A stretch of 34,926 bases of DNA from CAZFDT01 sp964518335 (GCA_964518335.1 CAZFDT010000053.1:1-34926), one strand, 5' to 3'; counted from the first letter of the stretch, positions 1 to 6,578 are shown. The notes: generated by a model from the letters alone, not told the origin. Program-made: numbers and translations.

Positions 1-53
1 GTTAGGGACACTTCTATCGAGACCTAGGAGGTCAGTTCTATCGAGCTACAACA
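1..53. repeat. Left terminal inverted repeat, probable IS end
   Basis: The first 53 bases are the exact reverse complement of 34873-34925. Read outwards from the chromosome the repeat starts TGTTGTAG, giving the TG...CA termini common in IS3/IS481-type elements. The 10-mer TTCTATCGAG occurs twice (12-21 and 36-45), like paired transposase-binding sites, and GACCT/AGGTC forms a small inverted repeat between them. No transposase is inside the window, so the IS body must lie outside it. The flanking bases at the two ends differ (GTTAC here, ACTGA at the other end), so they are not a target duplication of one element. The IS family is inferred from layout only. Confidence 0.75.
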
Positions 54-324
54 GTTACCAGCTTCCCTAACTTGGTCTGACATGCCTACCCCAATATCAG
101 GTTACCAAGAAGAGCGGATTCAATTCCAAAGCGCAACGCCGGGTGCCGAGAGAGACATCGCGGGTGATCCGGTGGATTGAGGTTGTTCTACGACTGCAAC
201 CTACGGAGTCCGCGATGCGTGGAGGTCAGCTTACCACCGACGAGCGTTACGCCACGCTCCGCATGCGTCAGGCTGGGGCCGGACATCGCCGGGCGCATGG
301 CGCAGCATGCGGGCGGGCCGGGCA

Positions 325-352
325 TTGACCGGGCGGCGGGATCGGTTATAAT
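325..352 (+). promoter_or_regulatory. Sigma70-like promoter P1
   Basis: TTGACC at 325-330, a 16-nt spacer, then a perfect TATAAT at 347-352. Transcription would start near 359-360 and run into the duplicated hairpin region. The only ORF that follows (ATG at 362) overlaps the tRNA gene and has no protein-like composition, so a non-coding transcript is the likelier product. Confidence 0.5.
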
Positions 353-466
353 GTTCGGATTATGTTCGCAACGCCGGCCACCGTGGGGCGGGTCGATTGG
401 CGCGGGGCGCTTCGGCGTCCTGCGCCTTCAGCAGCGCGGTCTGTTCGGGTCCATCTTGCCCCTCGG

Positions 467-601
467 AACCTGCAACTTGCCCTGCGTGGTGATGGGCAAG
501 TTGACGGGCACCCCGCCTGGAACGCTGTGGGCGAGGGTCGGACGAGGCAACTCGATCATCAAAACCTGCAACTTGCTCTACGTGGTGATGATCAAGTTGA
601 C
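467..601 (+). repeat. Two direct copies of a 39-nt hairpin with a conserved loop
   Basis: Unit A (467-505) and unit B (563-601) are 35/39 identical and 96 bp apart. A folds as CAACTTGCCC (473-482) with GGGCAAGTTG (494-503), a perfect 10-bp stem. B folds as CAACTTGCTC (569-578) with GATCAAGTTG (590-599), one mismatch. Both loops are 11 nt and differ at one base (TGCGTGGTGAT / TACGTGGTGAT). One stem position changes from C-G to T-A between copies, a compensatory change. Further GCAACTTG words occur near 647 and 669. The strand is assigned from promoter P1. The function is unknown: it could be an RNA element or a REP-like extragenic palindrome. Confidence 0.55.
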
Positions 602-742
602 CGCGTTGCGGGGCGTCGGCTGGGGGCACTTCGGGGCGGGGCGGGCAGGCAACTTGAGGGTCGGATCGTGCAACTTGATGTGTGCGGCAACAAGATGAGT
701 TGGTTGAGGTGCGTGCAGTGTCCGCAGGGGAGGGTGGGTGTT

Positions 743-758
743 GTCGGCCGCGGCCGAC
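743..758. repeat. Perfect 16-bp palindrome
   Basis: GTCGGCCGCGGCCGAC is fully self-complementary. It lies 15 bp upstream of the -35 box at 774 and downstream of the hairpin pair. It could end the P1 transcript (though no T-run follows) or be a dimeric protein-binding site next to promoter P2. Confidence 0.4.
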
Positions 759-773
759 GCTGCGACGGGAGAT

Positions 774-801
774 TTGACACCGCCCCCCGCGCCCGTACAC
801 T
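774..801 (+). promoter_or_regulatory. Sigma70-like promoter P2 upstream of tRNA-Gln
   Basis: A perfect TTGACA at 774-779, a 16-nt spacer and TACACT at 796-801. Transcription would start near 808, about 215 nt before the tRNA-Gln gene. It would include the structured segment 831-979 as a leader or as a separate RNA. Confidence 0.5.
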
Positions 802-830
802 TGCGCAGCTTTTCCGTTGGCCGACCGTGA

Positions 831-979
831 CCCCCGGAAGTCGCCCGTGTCCACAGGACGCAAGGCGGACGACGGGGGGCGCGGACAGGAACTGGTTCGA
901 CCGGCTTGAAGAACCAGAACGAGCCCCCGGACAAGTGCCGCGACCCCTTCTGGCCCCTTCGGAAGCTCACTTCCGGGGG
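831..979 (+). ncRNA. Candidate structured RNA between promoter P2 and tRNA-Gln
   Basis: An 11-bp perfect closing helix pairs 831-841 (CCCCCGGAAGT) with 969-979 (ACTTCCGGGGG). Inside are a first hairpin, CGCC 842-845 with GGCG 864-867 enclosing GTCC/GGAC around an ACA loop, and a second arm, GGGGGC 875-880 with GCCCCC 923-928 enclosing CTGGTTC 892-898 / GAACCAG 911-917 with a 12-nt loop. An alternative CGCGG/CCGCG pairing (880-884/938-942) competes with the second arm. The segment follows a good promoter and precedes the tRNA by 43 nt. I cannot match it to SRP RNA, RNase P, tmRNA or 6S RNA. It may be an independent small RNA or a processed tRNA leader. Ends are approximate. Confidence 0.4.
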
Positions 980-1022
980 CAGCTAAGTGGCGCGACTGGT
1001 TGGACGAAGGCCTGCCGCCGAT

Positions 1023-1093
1023 TAGCCCGTGGTGTAACGGTAGCACAGCAGGTTTTGGTCCTGTTAGCCCTGGTTCGAATCCAGGCGGGCTAG
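1023..1093 (+). tRNA. tRNA-Gln (anticodon TTG)
   Basis: This is a complete cloverleaf. The acceptor stem is TAGCCCG (1023-1029) with CGGGCTA (1086-1092), and the discriminator is G1093, as usual for tRNA-Gln. The anticodon stem is GCAGG/CCTGT around loop TTTTGGT, with anticodon TTG at 1055-1057. The T-arm is CCTGG-TTCGAAT-CCAGG. CCA is not encoded. The tRNA reads CAA, and CAG by wobble. Promoter P2 about 220 bp upstream is the visible candidate start. Confidence 0.95.
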
Positions 1094-1104
1094 TTGTTTG
1101 ATCT

Positions 1105-1203
1105 GCGATGGATGATGGCTGATCGATGATGTGAAGAGCCATTGGCACGGGTAGTCGCCGCATGAACAACATCATCCATCATCCATCATCCATCATCGAT
1201 CGC
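1105..1203. repeat. Heptad-built imperfect palindrome before the glmU-like gene
   Basis: Left arm: GCGATG (1105-1110), then heptads GATGATG, GCTGATC and GATGATG to 1131. Right arm: four copies of CATCATC (1170-1197) and GATCGC (1198-1203). Bases 1105-1131 pair with 1177-1203 at 24 of 27 positions, leaving a 45-nt loop with one spare CATCATC. The right arm overlaps the first codons of the downstream ORF (ATG 1162) and encodes its odd start HHPSSII. The architecture matches the element at 3694-3786, although the sequence differs. Confidence 0.7.
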
Positions 1204-1971
1204 CCCCCCGACGCCATCATCCTCGCCGCGGGCAAGGGAACCCGGATGTCCGGCGACCCCGGCAATGTGCTGCCCAAGGTGGTTCACCCCGTCGCCGGCG
1301 AGCCGATGGTGCGCTGGGTGGTGCGCGCGTGCCAGGACGCGGGCGTGGAGCGGTGCATCGTCGTCGTCGGTTACAAGCACCAACTGGTGCGCGACGCCCT
1401 GGCCGACTTTTCGCACGTCGCCTATGTCGAGCAGCACGAGCAGCTTGGCACCGGGCACGCGGCGCGGATGGCGGCGCCGATGTTCGGCGAGGAGGCGCGC
1501 GACGTGTTCGTGCTCGCCGGGGACGGGCCGCTGATCCGCCCCGCCACGCTGACGACGCTGCTGGACACCCACCGCCGCCGCGGCGCCGCCGCCACCCTCG
1601 CCACCGCCATCCTCGACGACCCCGCCGGGTACGGGCGTATTTTGCGCGACAGTTCCGGGGGCTTCCGCGGCATCGTCGAGCAGAAGGACGCCACGCCCGA
1701 TCAGCTTGCCATCCGCGAGGTCAACCCCAGCTACTATTGCTTCCGCAGCGACCTGTTGTTCGCCGCGCTGGAGCAGGTGCGAAACGACAATGTGCAGGGC
1801 GAGTATTACCTCACGGACGTGCCGGGGCTGCTGCAGCGGCAGGGGCACGTGGTCGCGGTGGAGGCCGCCGTGCCGCCCGAGGACGTGCTGAGCATCAACA
1901 CGCCGCTGCAGTTGTCCGAAGTGGACCGCATTCTTCGCCGCCGACTGGGGAAACTGGAGCCCGTGACATGA
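1162..1971 (+). CDS. GlmU-type nucleotidyltransferase (uridyltransferase domain only)
   Basis: A sugar-1-phosphate nucleotidyltransferase resembling the N-terminal half of GlmU, which makes UDP-GlcNAc from GlcNAc-1-P and UTP for cell-envelope synthesis. The 269 aa carry LAAGKGTRM (21-29), LPKVVHPVAGEPM, EQLGTGHA, AGDGPL, GYGRI, IVEQKDA and a late SINTPLQL. The left-handed beta-helix acetyltransferase half of bifunctional GlmU (about 450 aa in all) is absent. The N-terminal MNNIIHHPSSII is encoded by the CATCATC repeat, so the true start is uncertain, but no better start precedes the LAAGKGTRM loop. The stop overlaps the prs start (ATGA). The order glmU-prs-rplY-pth supports the GlmU assignment; another nucleotidyltransferase substrate is possible. 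Confidence 0.8.
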   Translation: MNNIIHHPSSIIDRPPDAIILAAGKGTRMSGDPGNVLPKVVHPVAGEPMVRWVVRACQDAGVERCIVVVGYKHQLVRDALADFSHVAYVEQHEQLGTGHAARMAAPMFGEEARDVFVLAGDGPLIRPATLTTLLDTHRRRGAAATLATAILDDPAGYGRILRDSSGGFRGIVEQKDATPDQLAIREVNPSYYCFRSDLLFAALEQVRNDNVQGEYYLTDVPGLLQRQGHVVAVEAAVPPEDVLSINTPLQLSEVDRILRRRLGKLEPVT

Positions 1972-2951
1972 GCCGAGCCGACCGCGATCAGCTCAAGATC
2001 TTCACCGGCCGCGCCAGCCGCGCGCTGACCGAGCGCGTCTGCCGCTATCTCGACCTGCCCGTCGGACAGGGACACACCGACATGTTCCCCGACGGCGAGA
2101 TCATCGTGAAGCTCGACGAAGACGTGCGCGGCCGCGATTGCTTCGTCATGCAGTCCACCTATCACCCCGTCAACGCCCACCTGATGGAGCTGCTGATCTT
2201 CATCGACTGCCTCAAGCGCGCGTCGGCGAAGCGCATCACCGCGGTGATCCCGTACTTCGGCTACGCCCGGCAGGACCGTAAGGACGAGGGCCGCACCCCG
2301 ATCACCGCCAAGCTGGTGGCCAACCTCATCACCACCGCCGGCGCCGACCGCGTGCTGGCCGTCGATCTTCACGCCGAGCAGATCCAGGGCTTTTTCGACA
2401 TCCCGATGGATCATCTGCACGCCGTGCCCGTGTTCATCCGCCACTTCGAGAGCATCCGCGAGCAGCTTGGCCCGATCGTGCTGGTCAGCCCCGACGTGGG
2501 CAACGTCAAGCGCGCCAACCGCTACGCGAGCTACCTCGGCGGCGACTTCGCCATCATCGACAAGCGGCGCAAGAGCGGCAGCGAGGTGGTCTCGACGAAC
2601 ATCATCGGCGACGTGAAGGGCCGCACCGTGCTCATGGTCGATGACATGATCTCGACCGCCGGCACCATGTGCGAGGCCGCCAAGCTGGTGATGGAGCACG
2701 GCGCGGTCGATGTCGTGGCGGCGGCGACCCACCCCGTACTCGTGGGCCTGGCGATGGAGCGCCTGCAGGAAGCGCCCATCAGCCGCGTCATCGTCACCGA
2801 CACCATCCCCACCGACGGGCGCTGCAACCCGATCCAGAGCAAGCTCACCGAACTGAGCGTGGCCGACCTGATCGGCGAGGCCATCCACCGCATCCACCAC
2901 AACCAGAGCGTGTCCAGCCTGTTTCGCAAGAACGGCGAGAAGAAGAACTGA
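1968..2951 (+). CDS. prs: Ribose-phosphate pyrophosphokinase (PRPP synthetase)
   Basis: Makes PRPP from ribose-5-phosphate and ATP, feeding purine, pyrimidine, His, Trp and NAD synthesis in the cytoplasm. The 327 aa match the family length. Visible motifs are the N-terminal LKIFTGRASRAL and FPDGEI, RQDRKDEGR (101-109), the catalytic region AVDLHAEQIQGFF (131-143, His135), VSPDVGN (173-179) and the PRPP-binding loop VDDMISTAGT (224-233). ATG 1968 overlaps the glmU-like stop by 4 bp, implying translational coupling. The open frame continues upstream, but those residues are antisense-like and not family sequence. Confidence 0.97.
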   Translation: MSRADRDQLKIFTGRASRALTERVCRYLDLPVGQGHTDMFPDGEIIVKLDEDVRGRDCFVMQSTYHPVNAHLMELLIFIDCLKRASAKRITAVIPYFGYARQDRKDEGRTPITAKLVANLITTAGADRVLAVDLHAEQIQGFFDIPMDHLHAVPVFIRHFESIREQLGPIVLVSPDVGNVKRANRYASYLGGDFAIIDKRRKSGSEVVSTNIIGDVKGRTVLMVDDMISTAGTMCEAAKLVMEHGAVDVVAAATHPVLVGLAMERLQEAPISRVIVTDTIPTDGRCNPIQSKLTELSVADLIGEAIHRIHHNQSVSSLFRKNGEKKN

Positions 2952-3034
2952 CCCCAAGCCGAGGGCTGAGGTTTGACGAAGCCCCGGATCGAACCCGCAA
3001 CAAACACAAACTCACAAACTCAGGAGCAAACACC

Positions 3035-3688
3035 ATGGCACACGAGATTCCCAAAGTCACCGTCGAGACCCGCGACCGCCTGGGCACGCGCTATGCCTCG
3101 CGTCTGCGCAAGACCGGCCGCCTCCCCGCCGTGATCTACGGCCACCAGAAAGACCCCGTCCACGTGGCGATGAACGCCAAGGAGATCACCACGCTGGTGC
3201 ATGACAACGCGCACCTGCTGGAGGTCAAGCTCGCCGACGCCGCCGAGCCCTGCCTCATCAAGGACGTGCAGTGGGACTATCTGGGCAAGGAAATCATCCA
3301 CGTGGACCTGACCCGTGTCGATCTGTCGGAGACGGTCGAGGTCGAAGTGGGCATCGAACTCGTCGGCGAAGCGGTCGGCCTCAAGGAAGAGGGCGCGTTC
3401 ATGGACAACCCGGTGAGCCAGATCACCATCGAATGCCGCGCCGACAGCATCCCGGAGCTGGTCGAGGTGGACGTGAGCCAGCTCGCGGTGGACCAGGCGA
3501 TCACCGTGGCGGACCTGAAGCTGCCCGAGGGGGTCAAGTGCACGATGGACCCCGACACGATCATCGCCCAGGTGTCGATCGCCGAGGAAGAGGTCGTGGC
3601 GACCGAGCCCGCCGCCGAGGGCGCCGAGCCCGAGGTCATCGGCAAGAAGCCCGAGGAGGGCGAAGCCGAGGCGGCGGAAGAGAAATAA
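3035..3688 (+). CDS. rplY: Ribosomal protein bL25, CTC/general stress type
   Basis: A 5S-rRNA-binding large-subunit protein of the long CTC form: an N-terminal L25 beta-barrel (about 5-95, with LRKTGRLPAVIYG) plus the TL5-type C-terminal beta domain (about 100-190). It ends in an acidic Ala/Glu-rich tail. 217 aa is typical for CTC proteins. The start is set by AGGAG at 3022-3026, one of the clearest Shine-Dalgarno sites in the window. It sits 83 bp after prs, as ctc follows prs in Bacillus. The 3' end is followed within 6 bp by the heptad palindrome. Confidence 0.95.
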   Translation: MAHEIPKVTVETRDRLGTRYASRLRKTGRLPAVIYGHQKDPVHVAMNAKEITTLVHDNAHLLEVKLADAAEPCLIKDVQWDYLGKEIIHVDLTRVDLSETVEVEVGIELVGEAVGLKEEGAFMDNPVSQITIECRADSIPELVEVDVSQLAVDQAITVADLKLPEGVKCTMDPDTIIAQVSIAEEEVVATEPAAEGAEPEVIGKKPEEGEAEAAEEK

Positions 3689-3693
3689 GCTTC

Positions 3694-3786
3694 GCCAATG
3701 CCGAATGTCGAATGCCCAGTGTCGAATGAGCTGCAGGCTCAAGCGCATGTGCATTCGGCATTCGGTATTCGGCATTCGGCATTCCC
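3694..3786. repeat. Heptad-built palindrome directly before pth
   Basis: Five left heptads (GCCAATG, CCGAATG, TCGAATG, CCCAGTG, TCGAATG; 3694-3728) face five right heptads (CATTCGG twice, TATTCGG, CATTCGG, CATTCCC; 3752-3786) across a 23-nt loop. Of 35 stem positions only 3 are true mismatches; four others are G-U wobbles, so pairing is kept at the RNA level. The loop holds its own GAGC/GCTC mini-hairpin. The right arm ends at the base before the pth ATG, leaving no room for a normal Shine-Dalgarno. A hairpin here could control rplY-pth readthrough or pth translation. Confidence 0.75.
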
Positions 3787-4362
3787 ATGAAGCTCATCGT
3801 CGGCTTAGGCAATCCCGGCCCCGAGTACGCCCGAACCCGCCACAACGCCGGGTTCATGGCGATCGATCGGCTGGCGACGCGGCACGGGCTGAGCGGGGCG
3901 AAGTCCAAGTTCCACGCCGGCGTGCTCGAAGGCGCGATCGCCGGCGACAAGTGCGTGCTGCTGCAGCCGGTGACGTACATGAACCGCAGCGGCCTGGCGG
4001 TGGGCGAGGCCGTGGCGTTCTACAAACTGGCGTTGAGCGACCTGCTCATCGTCGTCGATGACGTGGCGCTGCCCGTCGGGCGTCTGCGCCTCCGCGCCGG
4101 GGGCAGCGCGGGCGGGCACAACGGCCTGGCCGACATCGAACGCGCCCTGGGCACGAGCGAATACCCGCGCCTGCGCATCGGCATCGACCCGCCTACTTCC
4201 GGGGGCGGTCGCGTGCGACAGCACGACTATGTCCTGGGCCGCTTCAGCCCCGACCAGGTGCTCAAGCTCGAGCCGCTGCTCGACGTGGCCTGCCACGCCA
4301 TCGAGTCATGGATCGCCGACGGCATCGCCAAGGCGATGAGTCTCTACAACGGCGGCGACTGA
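3787..4362 (+). CDS. pth: Peptidyl-tRNA hydrolase
   Basis: Cleaves peptidyl-tRNA released from stalled ribosomes, recycling tRNA. The 191 aa match the bacterial Pth1 length. Motifs are IVGLGNPG (4-11), catalytic His19 in TRHNAGF, YMNRSG (Asn66), VVDDVALP (Asp91/92), GGSAGGHNGL (105-114, Asn112) and the C-terminal HDYVLGRF. The ATG follows the heptad palindrome with no spacer and no Shine-Dalgarno. The last 19 bp overlap the convergent ExbB-type gene. Being next to rplY preserves the classical ctc-pth pair. Confidence 0.96.
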   Translation: MKLIVGLGNPGPEYARTRHNAGFMAIDRLATRHGLSGAKSKFHAGVLEGAIAGDKCVLLQPVTYMNRSGLAVGEAVAFYKLALSDLLIVVDDVALPVGRLRLRAGGSAGGHNGLADIERALGTSEYPRLRIGIDPPTSGGGRVRQHDYVLGRFSPDQVLKLEPLLDVACHAIESWIADGIAKAMSLYNGGD

Positions 4363-4997
4363 CCCGGCGCGGGTGGCGATGCACGACCGCTGCGCCGCAT
4401 GGCCGCGGCGACGAGGGCCTCGATGCGGGCCAGCGTGCGATCGATCTGGGCGCGAAAAGCGTTGTACGGAAACAGCACGACCAGCGCGACGACAAGGCCC
4501 GCGGCGGTGGTGAGCAGGGCCTCGGCGATGCCGGCGCTGACCGCGCGAGGATCGGTCGTCGCCTCGTCGCTGAGGATGTTGAAGCTGGCGATGATGCCCG
4601 TCACCGTGCCGAGGATGCCCAGCATCGGTGCGGCGGTGATGATCGTCGAAAGCGTGGGCATGAACCGTTCGAGGCGGTGTCGCTGCGATTCGACGGCCTC
4701 GGTGGCGACGGCCTCGCTGACCTGCTCATCGACGAGCATGCGCACGACCACGCCATAGACAGACGTGTCCCCATCGATCAACGCCTTGACGCCGCTGGTG
4801 TCGCCCTGACGCAACAGCTTGGCGAGCTGCGCCAGCTTCCGCGGCCGACCGGGATAGTTGGTCTTCGCCCAGAACCAGCACCGCTCGACCATCAGCGCCA
4901 CGCCCAGAAACGACAGCGCCAGCAGCGGCCACATGATCGGGCCGCCGCGTCGCATCAGGTCGTCGAACTGATCGATGATGAATTCCAGCACGGCCAT
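4344..4997 (-). CDS. MotA/TolQ/ExbB family proton-channel protein
   Basis: An inner-membrane channel subunit of the ExbB/TolQ/MotA family, which uses proton flow to energise outer-membrane or motor partners. The 217 aa have three predicted membrane segments, near 20-38, 114-138 and 156-178. They carry the family core APMLGILGTVTGIIASF (123-139) and GIAEALLTTAAGLVVAL (156-172). This topology and length fit ExbB/TolQ better than MotA. No ExbD/TolR or MotB partner is adjacent, so it is an orphan here. It is divergent from the M23 peptidase gene with only 18 bp between starts and overlaps the pth end by 19 bp. Confidence 0.85.
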   Translation of the reverse strand: MAVLEFIIDQFDDLMRRGGPIMWPLLALSFLGVALMVERCWFWAKTNYPGRPRKLAQLAKLLRQGDTSGVKALIDGDTSVYGVVVRMLVDEQVSEAVATEAVESQRHRLERFMPTLSTIITAAPMLGILGTVTGIIASFNILSDEATTDPRAVSAGIAEALLTTAAGLVVALVVLFPYNAFRAQIDRTLARIEALVAAAMRRSGRASPPAPGQSPPL

Positions 4998-5015
4998 AGC
5001 CTACCATGACGCTGT

Positions 5016-6518
5016 ATGTCGTCACGACCTTGCGCCCTGGCTGTCCTCCTCGCGGCGGTCCTGTCGTCACTTGCGGCTGGACAGTCGGCCACCGATGCCG
5101 AAGTGGACCGACTGGTCCGACTCATCACGACCGACAAGCGACGCGAGGCGGGCGAGCGGTTGCGCGAGCTGGGGGCGACGGCGGTGCCGCGGCTGCTCCG
5201 CTACCTGCAGAGCCCGAATCTGCCGGACCGAATGGTGGCGTTGGGCTGCCTGCAGTATTGCTGGTCGGACGAGGCGGTGACTGCGGTGGCGAGGGCGGCC
5301 ACGGACGTGGACCACGATGTGCGGCAGTTGGCGTTGCGCGTGCTGGCGCACCAGGTGCAGCCGCCGCGGCTAGTGGAGGTGCTCACGCCGCTGGCCGATC
5401 AGGCCAATCCGCGCATCGCCGGGCCGTCGATGGAAATGCTCGAATACTTCGATCCCAGTCCGCAACGGATGCGGGCGGCCGTCGCCAAGCCGCTGATGTG
5501 GAACTTCGTCGTTAACCACCTGGCGCGGCATCATGCCGCGGAGTTGACGGCGGCGACGATCACCATGCTCACGTCGGAGAATCCGCGGGTCCGCGCCGCG
5601 GCGGCAACGGGGTTGATCGAGCAGTTCGCCGATGAGGCCCGTGTCAGACGGCGCGTGGTGCTGCTGTTGTCCCCCAGCCAGCCGCCGCTGATGCGCGACC
5701 TCGCCGCCGAGCACCTGCGCCGCTTCGGCACGGCCGACGAACTCGATGCTCTGCGCCAGGCGGGCGAGCGCGAACAAGACCCGTGGGCCCGCGCGAGTAT
5801 CGACGCCGCCATGGCGCGAATTCAAACACGGCCCGCACTCACCGCAAAGGACCGCGGCGATCATTCATTCACGCCCATCTGGCGCTACACCCACCCTCGT
5901 GACGATCACCCGTCGCAGGCCATGATCGATCGGTCAGCACGCCTGCGCCGCGCCCTGGGCCTCGTCGATACGCCGATCGAGCCGCCGGCTTCAGCGCCCG
6001 TCGCCGACGCGTGGGTCACGCCCGTGCGCAACTACCTCGACGAGCAGCGACGCAGCTTCGGCGTGCAGATCGACGATCCCGAAATGGGCCCGTTCCTCGG
6101 CCGCGTCCACGTGGGCGACGACGTGGCCTGGCGCAGCGAACACGAGACGGTGGTGAGCGTCGCCGCCGGCGTCGTTCGGTTTGTGGGCGTGTGCGAACGA
6201 TCGTGGGGCGGGCTGGTGGTTGTCGAGCACAACCTGCCCGACGGGACGCAGGTGTGCAGTCTCTACGGCCACCTCGACCCGCTCATCCCCGTGCGCGAAG
6301 GCCAAGCCGTTGCAGTGGCCCAGAAGATCGGCACGATCGGCCGCACCTTCACCTGGGACAACGGCGGCTACATCGCCCACCTGCACCTGGGCGTCCATCA
6401 AGGCTCCTTCGCCGACGGAAACTGGATCGCCGGATATCTCGCGCCCGATGCGTTTAGAAACCAAACGCACGGCTGGCTCGATCCGCAGGCTTTCCTGCGC
6501 GAGCGCACCCACAAGTGA
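5016..6518 (+). CDS. Secreted HEAT-repeat protein with C-terminal M23 peptidase domain
   Basis: A predicted exported protein of 500 aa. A signal peptide (about 1-22, cleavage near AAGQ) is followed by helical HEAT-like repeats (about 25-270), a linker, and an M23/LytM-type domain (about 355-500). The zinc-site pattern is intact: HxGxD at His365/Asp369 and HLH at 455-457, plus YGHLD (His419). M23 enzymes cut peptidoglycan cross-links or activate amidases. The HEAT part may bind a partner in the envelope; this is inference. The ATG at 5016 lacks a Shine-Dalgarno, but TACCAT lies 8 nt upstream. It is divergent from the ExbB-type gene. Confidence 0.85.
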   Translation: MSSRPCALAVLLAAVLSSLAAGQSATDAEVDRLVRLITTDKRREAGERLRELGATAVPRLLRYLQSPNLPDRMVALGCLQYCWSDEAVTAVARAATDVDHDVRQLALRVLAHQVQPPRLVEVLTPLADQANPRIAGPSMEMLEYFDPSPQRMRAAVAKPLMWNFVVNHLARHHAAELTAATITMLTSENPRVRAAAATGLIEQFADEARVRRRVVLLLSPSQPPLMRDLAAEHLRRFGTADELDALRQAGEREQDPWARASIDAAMARIQTRPALTAKDRGDHSFTPIWRYTHPRDDHPSQAMIDRSARLRRALGLVDTPIEPPASAPVADAWVTPVRNYLDEQRRSFGVQIDDPEMGPFLGRVHVGDDVAWRSEHETVVSVAAGVVRFVGVCERSWGGLVVVEHNLPDGTQVCSLYGHLDPLIPVREGQAVAVAQKIGTIGRTFTWDNGGYIAHLHLGVHQGSFADGNWIAGYLAPDAFRNQTHGWLDPQAFLRERTHK

Positions 6519-6578
6519 TCAGCGTCTCGACCCCGTTGCAGCCCCGAAGGCAGCGCAGTGGCGGTCTTCGTGCCGCCG

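Larger units (their letters stand above)
54..1022. other. Long region without a protein gene; RNA and promoter signals
   Basis: No open frame here resembles a protein. The open frames on both strands are GC-driven, full of Arg/Ala/Pro/Gly, and the longest forward one runs straight through the tRNA. Bases 54-140 are visibly AT-richer than the rest of the window. Further on come a sigma70-like promoter (325-352), a duplicated hairpin (467-601), a 16-bp palindrome (743-758), a second promoter (774-801) and a candidate structured RNA (831-979). A weaker hairpin, AGGTTG...CAACCT, lies near 180-202. Confidence 0.6.

Noticed and set aside
831..979. Identification of the structured segment as SRP RNA, 6S RNA, RNase P RNA or tmRNA
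   Set aside because: The hallmark sequences of SRP, RNase P and tmRNA are missing, and the branched fold does not match the rod shape of 6S RNA.
362..1093. Forward ORF of 243 codons behind promoter P1
   Set aside because: It reads through the tRNA-Gln gene, is dominated by Arg/Ala/Gly, and shows no domain or membrane pattern.
1099..1203. CATCATC tandem copies as a CRISPR or simple microsatellite
   Set aside because: There are no spacers, and the matching complementary heptads on the other side make it a palindrome rather than a simple repeat.
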